From JBEIUO01 sp964549785 (lineage in GTDB: Bacteria; Planctomycetota; Phycisphaerae; Phycisphaerales; UBA1924): a stretch of 9,106 nt of DNA. Below, in pieces: positions 1-6,930 of this stretch. Under the pieces are notes generated by a model, which was not told where the DNA came from, did no database searches, and saw nothing but the letters and a program-made list of their open reading frames with translations. The stretch lies in NCBI GenBank assembly GCA_964549785.1, contig CAZJXA010000134.1, positions 1-9,106 of the forward strand. Direction: 5' to 3'. A program made the translations under genes and the position numbers. Position 1 is the first letter of the stretch. The number at the start of each line of letters is the position of its first letter.

Positions 1-752
1 CCTGACGTCGGGTTCTTCGCCATGTTGAGGGCCTTGGAGGCGGGTGCGAACTCCATGCAGTCGAGGGCTTCACGGGCGTGCAGCGGGCGCTGGGTGCGAC
101 CCCAATCAAAGACGCGGAACGTGGTGTCGCTGGCCGTCTGCACTTCGACAACCAGAACCCCGGCACCCAACGCGTGCACGGTGCCGCTCGGAAGGTTGTG
201 GCATTCGCCGACGACGGCGGGGACCGCCTCAAGGAGGCCGACGATCCCGGACGGATTGGTCCGCACGACCTCTTCAATCTGGGAGCGATCCACCCCGGGC
301 CTCAGACCTTTGTAAATCACCGCCCCGGGCTCGTGGGCCACGACGAACCAGCATTCGGTCTTGAGATGGGCCTCGGGGTGGGCGGCGACAAAGGCGGGGT
401 TCGGATGAACCTGGACAGACAGGTTTTCACGGGCGTCAAGGAACTTGATCAGAAGGGGAAACGCACCCCCGCTGCCGCGGCGATCGGCAGGCAGGAAGTC
501 CCCCCACAGCATCAGTGCGTCGCGCAGCGTCCGACCCGCCAGCGGGCCCCGCGCGATCGTAGAGATGACGGCCCCGCCCCCCGCCCCGGACGCCGAGGTT
601 GCGGCCATGTCGGCGACTTCCCAACTCTCGCCGATGCGGTCGCCGGGCTGCACACCCTTGCCAAATGCCGCCAGCCGGCAGCCACCCCACACCTTGGGCA
701 GCAAGATCGGAACCATCACAAGAGGATAAGGGGAAGGGGAGGAAGAAGACAT
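1..752 (-). CDS. manA: Mannose-6-phosphate isomerase, type I (3' end outside window)
   Basis: This enzyme interconverts mannose 6-phosphate and fructose 6-phosphate in the cytoplasm, feeding GDP-mannose and polysaccharide synthesis or mannose use. About 250 residues are visible and the gene runs off the left edge. The N-terminus has the family opening YPL..VPIL..KVWGG. The zinc-site residues are all in place: Gln114 and His116 in LSVQVHPNP, Glu133 in KTECW, and His193 in GTVHALG. The segment after this, EVQTASDTTFRVFDWGR, is the typical type I signature, so the call is firm. I chose the ATG at 752 because it includes the conserved YPL. An in-frame ATG at 716 is the alternative. Neither start has a clear Shine-Dalgarno sequence. 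The gene lies 149 bp downstream of the FabZ-like gene, and a 7-bp tandem repeat fills much of that gap. Confidence 0.93.
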   Translation of the reverse strand, partial: MSSSSPSPYPLVMVPILLPKVWGGCRLAAFGKGVQPGDRIGESWEVADMAATSASGAGGGAVISTIARGPLAGRTLRDALMLWGDFLPADRRGSGGAFPLLIKFLDARENLSVQVHPNPAFVAAHPEAHLKTECWFVVAHEPGAVIYKGLRPGVDRSQIEEVVRTNPSGIVGLLEAVPAVVGECHNLPSGTVHALGAGVLVVEVQTASDTTFRVFDWGRTQRPLHAREALDCMEFAPASKALNMAKNPTS

Positions 753-831
753 TGGAGATGAGTACAACGCACCCAGGCGCTAGACATCCGAAAGAAGGAA
801 CAATCGAAATCCAACCCGGTAGCGAGCCCGT

Positions 832-894
832 ATGCCCAGTCCATAGTCCCTGGTCTTTGGTCCCTGGTCCCCACTGCCCAGTGCCCAGTGCCCC
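832..894. repeat. Degenerate heptanucleotide tandem repeat, nine units
   Basis: Nine consecutive 7-mers can be read without any indel. On the plus strand they fit roughly GTSCCHD; examples are GTCCCTG (846-852 and again 860-866), GTCCCCA (867-873), GTGCCCA (881-887) and GTGCCCC (888-894). On the minus strand they read as runs of xxGGGAC or TGGGCAC. The array lies between the stop of the FabZ-like gene at 902 and the manA start at 752. It resembles in form the short tandem heptanucleotide repeats (STRR) known from cyanobacteria. Its function is unknown; it may act in the transcript as a 3' or 5' untranslated element. Confidence 0.75.
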
Positions 895-901
895 TGTTTC
901 C

Positions 902-1366
902 TCAATCCTTCTCCATCGACATGCCGCTGATCGTGGCATCGAACGTGATCCGGTCCCCCACGACGCCCTGAACCTGCGAGATAAATCGTCGACGCTGGTA
1001 CTTGATGTCTTTCAGGATGACATACATGTCGTCCCCGACGTTCACCTGCGAGCGGAACGCGCAGTCCTCGATGCGGAGGAACGCCGCGATCAGCGGGCGG
1101 CCCTTGCGGTTGGTGAAAACCCAGCACGCGAGCTGCGCAGCGGTTTCGATCTGCAGAACGCCCGGGTACATCGGCCTGGACGGAAAATGTCCGTCCACCC
1201 AGAACTCATCACCCCGGACTTGCCGGAGCCCAACCGCGTACGACCAATCGGGTGCGTGCCACACCACGGCGTCAAGGAAGGCCATCACGCCGCGATGGGG
1301 GTTCCACTTGGCAATCGCCTCCTTGTCGGCGAGGCGCTGAGAAAGGTCGATTTTCGACAGGTCCAT
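902..1366 (-). CDS. FabZ-like 3-hydroxyacyl-ACP dehydratase (hotdog fold)
   Basis: The protein has 154 residues from the ATG at 1366, close to the usual FabZ length. FabZ dehydrates 3-hydroxyacyl-ACP to trans-2-enoyl-ACP in type II fatty acid synthesis. The active-site region is intact: His60 in GHFP and Glu74 in QIETAAQ are 14 residues apart, the same spacing as His54/Glu68 of E. coli FabZ. The linking PMYPGVLQIE segment is also typical. The frame stays open up to an ATG at 1468, which would add 34 residues (MQGMQGMQRMPPSPS...), but that extension is read out of the 9-bp repeat at the 3' end of the Hc1-like gene and looks non-coding. No good ribosome-binding site marks either start. No other fatty-acid gene is nearby, so it may be an accessory dehydratase, perhaps for lipid A or special lipids, rather than the housekeeping FabZ. 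Confidence 0.87.
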   Translation of the reverse strand: MDLSKIDLSQRLADKEAIAKWNPHRGVMAFLDAVVWHAPDWSYAVGLRQVRGDEFWVDGHFPSRPMYPGVLQIETAAQLACWVFTNRKGRPLIAAFLRIEDCAFRSQVNVGDDMYVILKDIKYQRRRFISQVQGVVGDRITFDATISGMSMEKD

Positions 1367-1421
1367 GAGCAATCGGCCAGGTCCGGACGGATCCTGGGCC
1401 GGGTCTTGCGAGGAAACCGAC

Positions 1422-1640
1422 TCACTCGGGCTTGGCGGCATTCGCTGCATTCCCTGCATTCCCTGCATTCCCTGCGTCGCGAAGTTCGAGAACCTTCTCG
1501 CGGACCTCCTGGGCGGTGTTCTTGATCTCCTGCATGGTCTGGCGGGCCCGAGTGCCCGCGGCCTTGTTGCCGCCCTCGGCTTTCATGATGTCATCCTCGG
1601 CTTCCGTGATCATTTTCTTCAGACGATCGAATGCTTCCAC
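1422..1640 (-). CDS. Histone H1-like Hc1-family small protein
   Basis: This 72-residue protein matches the conserved core of the Hc1 family (Pfam Hc1), known from chlamydial nucleoid histone H1-like proteins and common in Planctomycetota and Verrucomicrobiota. The family pattern LK..I..AE.D..KAE.GNKAAGTRARQTMQEIK..AQEVREKV spans residues 7-50 and should form a helical hairpin. Chlamydial Hc1 has a long Lys-rich tail that condenses DNA. Here the tail is instead a short Gly-Asn-Ala repeat (residues 57-68) encoded by a 9-bp tandem repeat, and I count 12 basic against 13 acidic residues overall. DNA compaction is therefore uncertain. The start is a GTG at 1640, supported by a GGGAG ribosome-binding site six bases upstream. 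The stop lies 55 bp before the preferred start of the FabZ-like gene, so the two may share a transcript. Confidence 0.85.
   Translation of the reverse strand: MEAFDRLKKMITEAEDDIMKAEGGNKAAGTRARQTMQEIKNTAQEVREKVLELRDAGNAGNAGNAANAAKPE
1446..1472. repeat. Three perfect 9-bp tandem repeats in the Hc1-like gene
   Basis: The plus-strand unit TGCATTCCC occurs three times exactly, at 1446, 1455 and 1464, with degenerate relatives on both sides. In the Hc1-like frame (minus strand) each unit encodes Gly-Asn-Ala. The unit length is a multiple of three, so copy-number change would lengthen or shorten the tail without a frameshift. Confidence 0.85.
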
Positions 1641-1646
1641 TGGTTT

Positions 1647-1651
1647 CTCCC
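1647..1651 (-). promoter_or_regulatory. Shine-Dalgarno site of the Hc1-like gene
   Basis: GGGAG on the minus strand, six bases before the GTG at 1640. It decides in favour of a GTG start. An ATG overlapping the same motif (ATGGGAG) is out of frame. Confidence 0.65.
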
Positions 1652-1729
1652 ATTCCTGAAATACCCGTCCCCGTCGCTTGCGGCGGCCATGAAAAGTCGG
1701 CCCCGGCGGACTGTTGCACGGACGAAATC

Positions 1730-2749
1730 CTATTTCAACACTTGAGGGAGCGTTTTTTCAAGGGTTTCTAGGGCGGCGCGGACGTATTTCTGGTTGCCCT
1801 CGCGTTCCAGGTGGGCGGGGGCGCAGGCCGCCATCAGCACCCGCCGAACCATGGCGACTTCCGCATAGCCGTCGTTGGTGCTGAGGCCCCGGTTGCGTCG
1901 AAATTGGGCGAGCGCGGTGACCGGTTTGACGCCGTAAAGCCTGTCCTCGTGGCCCCAGAACTGGCGTTCCAAGTACAGCGCGTCCTCCACCCAGTGGCCG
2001 GTGTGAACAAGGGCCAGATCGATGAGTGTGCAGCCGGCCCGACCGCTCAGGTCCGGGTCGCCCACCGCCCGCCGCATGGCGTTCCCCGGGTGCAGGTCGC
2101 CGTGGCACCAGCAGTTGATGGCCCGCGATGCCCAGCGGGCCTTCAGTGCGGGCAGCGATTTGTGAACCCGCTTCACGACTTCCCGCCACTGGGCCCACTC
2201 GGGCAGCGCCTGGTCGCGGCAGGTTTCAAGCGCCTTCTCAATCAGTTTCTCCCAGTCCGGGCTTGGGGGCTGCTCGGTCAGAGGGAGGGCGTCGCTGGCG
2301 GCGGCCTGAAAGTCCGCCGCGGTATGCAGAAGATCGAGGATCGTCTGTTCGCTGAGTTTGGTGGAAACCGGGAGGCCCGGCAGCCGCTCGATGACGAGCC
2401 AGGCGAGGTCATAACCGCCCAATTCAAGGCCGCTGGCGATGACCCGGGGAGAGGCCCGGGCGTGTTCACACGGGTCGTGCCACGAGCACAGGTCGCAGGT
2501 GCCCAGAGCCCTCGTCCACTTGTATTCGTTGAAGCCGACGGGCAGTTTGACGACCACCCCGGTGGAGGTACCGTCGTCCAGTTTCCACGTCGAGAACGCC
2601 GTCTCCGACCCGCTGTGCTGCCACGCGGCCCGGAACCATTCGATGGGCCCGAGCCGACCACCCGAGAGTTCGCGGAGGACCGGAACCAAGGAGACGGCCA
2701 GACCGTGAGTGTCGGATCCGAATGCGGAGTGGTCCGCAGGGTTACCCAT
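1730..2749 (-). CDS. APH-fold phosphotransferase (aminoglycoside phosphotransferase / choline kinase family)
   Basis: The protein has 339 residues from the ATG at 2749, typical for the APH family (PF01636), which transfers phosphate from ATP to small molecules such as aminoglycosides, choline or sugars. The catalytic loop HGDLHPGN is at residues 216-223 with catalytic Asp218 and Asn223. The metal-binding Asp244 is in TLIDLALVHTG, and a likely ATP-binding Lys68 is in GVVVKLP. Just after that lysine is an unusual cluster, CDLCSWHDPCEH (residues 85-96), which could bind a metal. The substrate cannot be told from the sequence, and there is no reason to assume antibiotic resistance. The frame stays open to a GTG at 2791, which would add 14 residues (VPVPCPLSPDILSP); I preferred the ATG. 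It is separated by 89 bp from the Hc1-like gene downstream and by 157 bp from the hydrolase upstream, with no convincing promoter in either gap. Confidence 0.85.
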   Translation of the reverse strand: MGNPADHSAFGSDTHGLAVSLVPVLRELSGGRLGPIEWFRAAWQHSGSETAFSTWKLDDGTSTGVVVKLPVGFNEYKWTRALGTCDLCSWHDPCEHARASPRVIASGLELGGYDLAWLVIERLPGLPVSTKLSEQTILDLLHTAADFQAAASDALPLTEQPPSPDWEKLIEKALETCRDQALPEWAQWREVVKRVHKSLPALKARWASRAINCWCHGDLHPGNAMRRAVGDPDLSGRAGCTLIDLALVHTGHWVEDALYLERQFWGHEDRLYGVKPVTALAQFRRNRGLSTNDGYAEVAMVRRVLMAACAPAHLEREGNQKYVRAALETLEKTLPQVLK

Positions 2750-2906
2750 CGGGGAGAGAATATCCGGGGACAGCGGGCAAGGCACGGGCACCCGAAATAA
2801 CGTACCGAGTTCCCGAGGGATGGAATCAACGGGCCGGAATTAGGGCGGCGCACCATCACTCACCCGTAACTGAACGCAAGTGCGGCGACGCTTCGGACGC
2901 CCCCCG

Positions 2907-4094
2907 CTACTCGCTCAGCCGATCAAGGATCACCGGAATCGCAACCGGAACCTCTGGCCGATCGGCATCGCACGCGAACAGCGGGACCGAGTCGAGCAGG
3001 TTGCGGCGCGATAAAAGGCTGCGGTGGTCCCCGCTCAGAATGACCGTATCGGCGGAATCCGCAGCGCAGCCGGAAGACATGCTCACAACGCCGTCCCCGA
3101 GCATGTCCGACTTGGCCTCAAGGCTGGTGAGCCAGCGCTGCGCCCGGGCCCCGCCCAAAAGGCCGCGAACACGCTCGCCGTTGATGAATCGTTCGGCCGC
3201 GGTGCCCGCGGGGGTCACCCAGCGCGAGATGATCGCGGTGTGCCGCAGCCCCACCGGGCACGGTCGCGCGGCAAGGTTCTCAAGAAAATCAGACCCCGGC
3301 GTAAGGTCGCTCCCCGCCTGGCCGTCGCCGTCGGGGTTGCGGAAAAGATCAAACCAGTCCCGGTCGTCGTGGTCAAAGACGCGGCCGAGGCGCTCGCGCA
3401 CTTCAAGGACCACGCGGAAACGGGCGAACTCCGAGCCGCCATTGGGCGTGGCGACCGTCACCACGTGGGCCACCTCGGGCAAGTCATAGCGGCCCGAGAT
3501 CACCCCGCCATACCCCTCGTGCGACGTGAGCGAGTCGAGGATCACGAGCCCGCCCATGGAGTGCCCGATAAACGATACACGCCGGGTGCCGCGGGCCATC
3601 AGTTCGTACAGCGCGTGCGAGAGAAGCTCACCCGACTTGGCGATCGCCTGGTCATTGGGGTAGTCGAAGCGCACCACCGTGTGGCCAGCCTTATGGAGGT
3701 GGGGTGCAAGATCATCCCAAATATTGCCCGGTTCATCCAAACCGTGGACCAGGATGACCGCGTGGAGCGGAACGTCCTGGAACTCAAGCGCCGTCCAAAC
3801 GAGCCGCGGGCAGCTATCGGACGACGACTGCGGAACGGACGTCAGGATCGAAAGGCCCTGTGGTGCCCCGTGCGTGGGGTGGGCATCGAACGGGGCCAGG
3901 AGCGCATCGGTCTGCCGATCAAACCAGCGGCCGACGGCTCGAAAGGCACCCGGTTCTTCGGTATCGGAGGGGCCAGCTGTGGAGACGAATTGGACGCTGT
4001 GCGGCGGCCGAGGGTGGTCAGCGATACCGACGGACTGGGCGAAAGCGGTGCCGACGGTGGACACGGCGACCGCTGCGGCGATCAGGAGATGCAT
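2907..4094 (-). CDS. Secreted alpha/beta-hydrolase, lipase type
   Basis: This 395-residue protein begins with a Sec signal peptide (MHLLIAAAVAVSTVGTAFA, probable cleavage after residue 19 or 20). The hydrolase fold follows from about residue 98. HAVILVHGLDEPGNIWDDL (residues 111-129) provides the oxyanion-hole HG, FIGHSMGGLV holds the nucleophile Ser179, Asp334 lies in SDMLGDGVVS and His357 in SGDHRSLL. This gives a complete Ser-Asp-His triad in the expected order. The GDG...SGDH ending is typical of bacterial triacylglycerol lipases and related esterases. The mature part has four cysteines (95, 279, 343, 375), which fits disulphides outside the cytoplasm. The true substrate (lipid, ester or wax) is not visible. 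The ATG at 4094 has no Shine-Dalgarno sequence. The gene starts 98 bp after the kinase stop, so it may be a separate transcription unit. Confidence 0.88.
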   Translation of the reverse strand: MHLLIAAAVAVSTVGTAFAQSVGIADHPRPPHSVQFVSTAGPSDTEEPGAFRAVGRWFDRQTDALLAPFDAHPTHGAPQGLSILTSVPQSSSDSCPRLVWTALEFQDVPLHAVILVHGLDEPGNIWDDLAPHLHKAGHTVVRFDYPNDQAIAKSGELLSHALYELMARGTRRVSFIGHSMGGLVILDSLTSHEGYGGVISGRYDLPEVAHVVTVATPNGGSEFARFRVVLEVRERLGRVFDHDDRDWFDLFRNPDGDGQAGSDLTPGSDFLENLAARPCPVGLRHTAIISRWVTPAGTAAERFINGERVRGLLGGARAQRWLTSLEAKSDMLGDGVVSMSSGCAADSADTVILSGDHRSLLSRRNLLDSVPLFACDADRPEVPVAIPVILDRLSE

Positions 4095-4192
4095 GCTTTA
4101 TTATTGGGGTCTTGCGGCGGTGGGTTTTGTTCGGTCAGGGCACTTCTGGACGGGGTTCGTCCCCATTCTGCCCCGCCGCGGGTTCGCTCGCC

Positions 4193-6930
4193 TCACCTTC
4201 CGTCAAGCCGATCGGCCTCCGCGCCCCATCGATCGGCGGCCTCCGGGTCATCGAGTTGCCGGGCGGCACCCGCTAATTGACGCGCGGCCCGAGCGGCGCG
4301 GCCGAGATCCTTTGGCTCGATGGTGGTGAACTGAAAGAACGCCTCCTCCAGAACCGTCATCTCATCTCTGGTGAGCCCGAGGTTCCGGAGCGTACTGGCC
4401 CGGATCATCAGCATCGGTCCTAACGCGGGGTGTTTCTCGGGCAGCATCGTCCGGGCCTTCCGCTCGGCAAAGGCGGAGAGTTCGTTGGCACGTTCGTGGT
4501 CTCCCAGCGCGGTCGCGACTTGGGCTCCGTTGCCGTACAGCGACATGATGTTCACGTGGTCCTTGCCCATCACACGCGGGAAGCGTTCGATGAGGTCGGT
4601 CAGCAGAGCGTCGGCATCTTCGTCTCGGCCCCCGGACACCAGGAGCGGGAACAACTGCATCTGACCCTCGATGGTGCGGGGGTGGTCGGGGCCGTTGCTG
4701 TTGATCAGGGTCTCGACGAGGCCAAGAGATTCTTCGAGCGCCTCCTGCTCGCGCTCGCTGTCGCGGAGGGCACTCACGAAGTATGCCCGGGCGGACAGTG
4801 TATCCGGATGGTCAAGGCCGTTGGCGGCCGTCAACGTTTCGATCACGCCGGGCAGAAGGGCAGCGGCTTCCTCGAAGCGGAAGAGCCGCAAAAGCGCACC
4901 GGCCCGCACGTTCAAGGCCCGTGCGGCATCACGCGATCCCACCCCCGAGACCGCAGTGCGGCGGGCGACAAGATCATCCGCGGCCGCGAGCGCTTCATCC
5001 AGGCGTGCGTCGCGCTGCAGCAACATCACGAGGTTGCCTTGCGCGATGAACGCCAGCCGGCTGTCGTCACCTTCTTTCGCTCGACGCAGCGCCATGCTCT
5101 CGCGCCACAGCCCCTCCGCCGACGCATATTCGCGGTCGTTCATCCGAAGGATCGCCAAGGCATCCATCGCAAAGAGCGTGTCGTCGTGCGATTCCCCCGC
5201 CCGAGCACGCAGGATCGGATAGGCCTGCTCGAGCAGCGGTCGGGCCTCCGCCGGGTAGCCAAACTCCCAATACGCATTTCCCAAGATCGCCTCAACCGCC
5301 GCCTTCGCAACCGGGTCTTCTTCCAGAACCCCGGTCTTCTCTCGCGCCGAATCCAGCAACAGCCGCAGCGCGGTCATGTCGCGGTTGCGGATCACCGCCG
5401 GGTCAAGTTGCAGCAACCCCCGCAGGTATTGGTTGATGCGCTCGGAGGTGGCGGTGGCGGCGTTCGCGCGAACCAGGGCCGTGCCCGTGACCGCGACCGC
5501 GGCGATCAGCGTCAGCACGATAAACACCGCAGCCGCCACAAGGACGCGGTTGCGCCGTGCAAACTTGCGGATGGAATAGAAGGCGGTCGCGGGGCGGGCG
5601 GTGATGGGTTCGTCCCGCAGGTACCGTCTGAGATCGTCGGCAAGGGTGGAGGCGTGCTGGTAGCGGCGGCTCGGGTCTTTCTCGAGCGCGTGGAGGATGA
5701 TCGCCTCCAGATCGCCCTTGATCTCCGGGTTGCGGGCCGACGGCCGGATCGGCGTCTTCTCGGCGGCGGCCCGGAGGGCGTCAGCCAAAGGGAGAGCCCC
5801 CACCTCGATCGGCAGCGCGTGGCACAGGAGTTCGTATAAGACGACGCCCAAGGAATATACATCCGCCCGACTGTCAACACCCTCGGGATCTCCCGCCGCT
5901 TGCTCGGGGCTCATGTACGCCAGGGTGCCAACAACCTGGCCCACCAAGGTCGACTTGGTTTGCGTCTCCGTCCGTTCGGCCAGACGGGCGATGCCAAAGT
6001 CGAGGATGCGGGGGAGCGGCGGCGCCCCGGATTGATCGACGATGATGTTCGCGGGTTTGAGATCGCGATGAACGACGCCCCGGACGTGCGCGTGATGAAC
6101 GGCGTCGCAGGCCCGCGTGAATAGTTTGATGCGGGCCCGCGTATCCAACGCTTGCGAGTCCGCAAACACCGCGATCGATGCCCCCTCCACGAGTTCCATC
6201 GCCAAATACGGCCGGGGTGAACCCCGCACGGCGGTCGTCCCGGCCTGGAAGACCTGCGCTATCCCCGGGTGTTGCAGGCGGGCGAGGGCGGCCGCTTCCT
6301 GGGCGAATCTCCGCACGGTCTCGCGCGAGAGCAGCCCGGGGCGGATGAGTTTGACCGCCACGTCTCGATCCGGAGACTCTTGGCGGGCCCGGTACACGAC
6401 ACCCATGCCGCCGCGCCCCAGCACCGAGACAATGGTGAAGCCCGCCACCATCTCCCCGGCGGGAAGATCGTCCATCAGTTCCGCATCGGAGAGCGATTCA
6501 ATCGCCGACCGCTCGAGGAATTCGCCCCCGCTGTCGTGGAGGCGCAGCAGTTCTTCGACTTCGAGCCGGATCGAGTCGTCAGCCGACTGAGCCTCCAGAA
6601 ACGCGGATCGACGATCCGGGTGCAGTTCAACCGCCCGCAGGAAGAGGTCGCGCGAACGGTGAAAGGCCGACGGCGGTTGAGTGGGGGCCCCAGTGGCCGC
6701 CGCTGGAGTAGCCGCCGCTGGAGCAGCCGCCGCTGGAGNNNNNNNNNNNNNNNNNNNNNNNNNNNNNNNNNNNNNNNNNNNNNNNNNNNNNNNNNNNNNN
6801 NNNNNNNNNNNNNNNNNNNNNNNNNNNNNNNNNNNNNNGGGGCCCCAGTGGCCGCCGCTGGAGTAGCCGCCGCTGGAGCAGCCGCCGCTGGAGTGGAAGG
6901 TTGACCGGGGGGTTGCGAACGAAGACTCAT
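4193..6930 (-). CDS. Transmembrane Ser/Thr protein kinase with C-terminal TPR region
   Basis: The order of parts is: a Pro/Ala-rich repeat linker, a short helical segment typical of planctomycete kinases (RDLFLRAVELHPDRRSAFL), a full PknB-type kinase domain (about 6442-5630), one membrane helix of 25 residues (5545-5471), and a long TPR-like helical region to the end. Catalytic elements are all present: glycine loop LGRGGMGVVY, VAVK lysine (6352-6350), HRDLKPAN (6070-6047), DFG (6001-5993) and GTLAYMSPEQ. The kinase would be cytoplasmic with the TPR part across the membrane. The ATG at 6930 overlaps the sigma-factor stop (ATGA), giving translational coupling. The 100-N gap at 6739-6838 breaks the frame. 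Overlapping the identical 55-bp flanks gives 860 residues in one frame, and adding 57-bp units keeps it open. The other open frame, starting at 6943 inside the sigma gene, is a gap artefact. Confidence 0.9.
6682..6895. repeat. 57-bp Pro/Ala-coding tandem repeat interrupted by an assembly gap
   Basis: Positions 6684-6738 and 6839-6893 are identical over 55 bp. The left copy is preceded by TG and the right copy is followed by TG, which fits a 57-bp unit. On the minus strand in the kinase frame, one unit reads TPAAAAPAAATPAAATGAP. Inside each unit are three 15-bp sub-repeats that code for PAAAA/PAAAT. The true number of units is unknown because of the Ns. It could be one, if the two contig ends simply overlap, or several. 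Confidence 0.8.
6739..6838. other. Assembly gap of exactly 100 Ns
   Basis: One hundred Ns is a conventional scaffold filler, so the length is not informative. The gap falls within the repeat at the start of the kinase gene. One hundred leaves a remainder of 1 when divided by 3, whereas frame continuity from the ATG at 6930 needs a remainder of 2 (or a 55-bp overlap). The frameshift is therefore an artefact. Confidence 0.97.

Noticed and set aside
719..749. Purine-rich plus-strand tract resembling repeated ribosome-binding sites
   Set aside because: It is the complement of Ser/Pro codons at the manA N-terminus, and no plus-strand gene follows.
436..939. Minus-strand open frame of 167 codons crossing the manA start
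   Set aside because: It is out of frame with manA, which has all zinc-site residues. The composition is low-complexity Arg/Gly.
1811..2800. Plus-strand open frame (329 codons) opposite the APH-family gene
   Set aside because: It lies opposite a gene with clear HGDLHPGN and IDL motifs and has no motif of its own.
4150..4163. GGGG...CCCC inverted repeat as a terminator after the kinase
   Set aside because: The stem is only four base pairs and there is no T-run on the minus strand.
3024..4280. Long plus-strand open frame (418 codons) opposite the hydrolase
   Set aside because: The minus strand encodes a hydrolase with signal peptide and full catalytic triad. The plus frame has no recognisable motif and is the usual open antisense frame of GC-rich coding DNA.
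4430..5839. Long plus-strand open frame (469 codons) opposite the kinase
   Set aside because: It is antisense to the kinase and TPR region, is rich in Arg/Gly/His/Gln, and shows no domain.
6684..6893. Repeats around the gap as a CRISPR array
   Set aside because: The repeats are contiguous, have 15-bp substructure and are in frame with the kinase, and there are no spacers.
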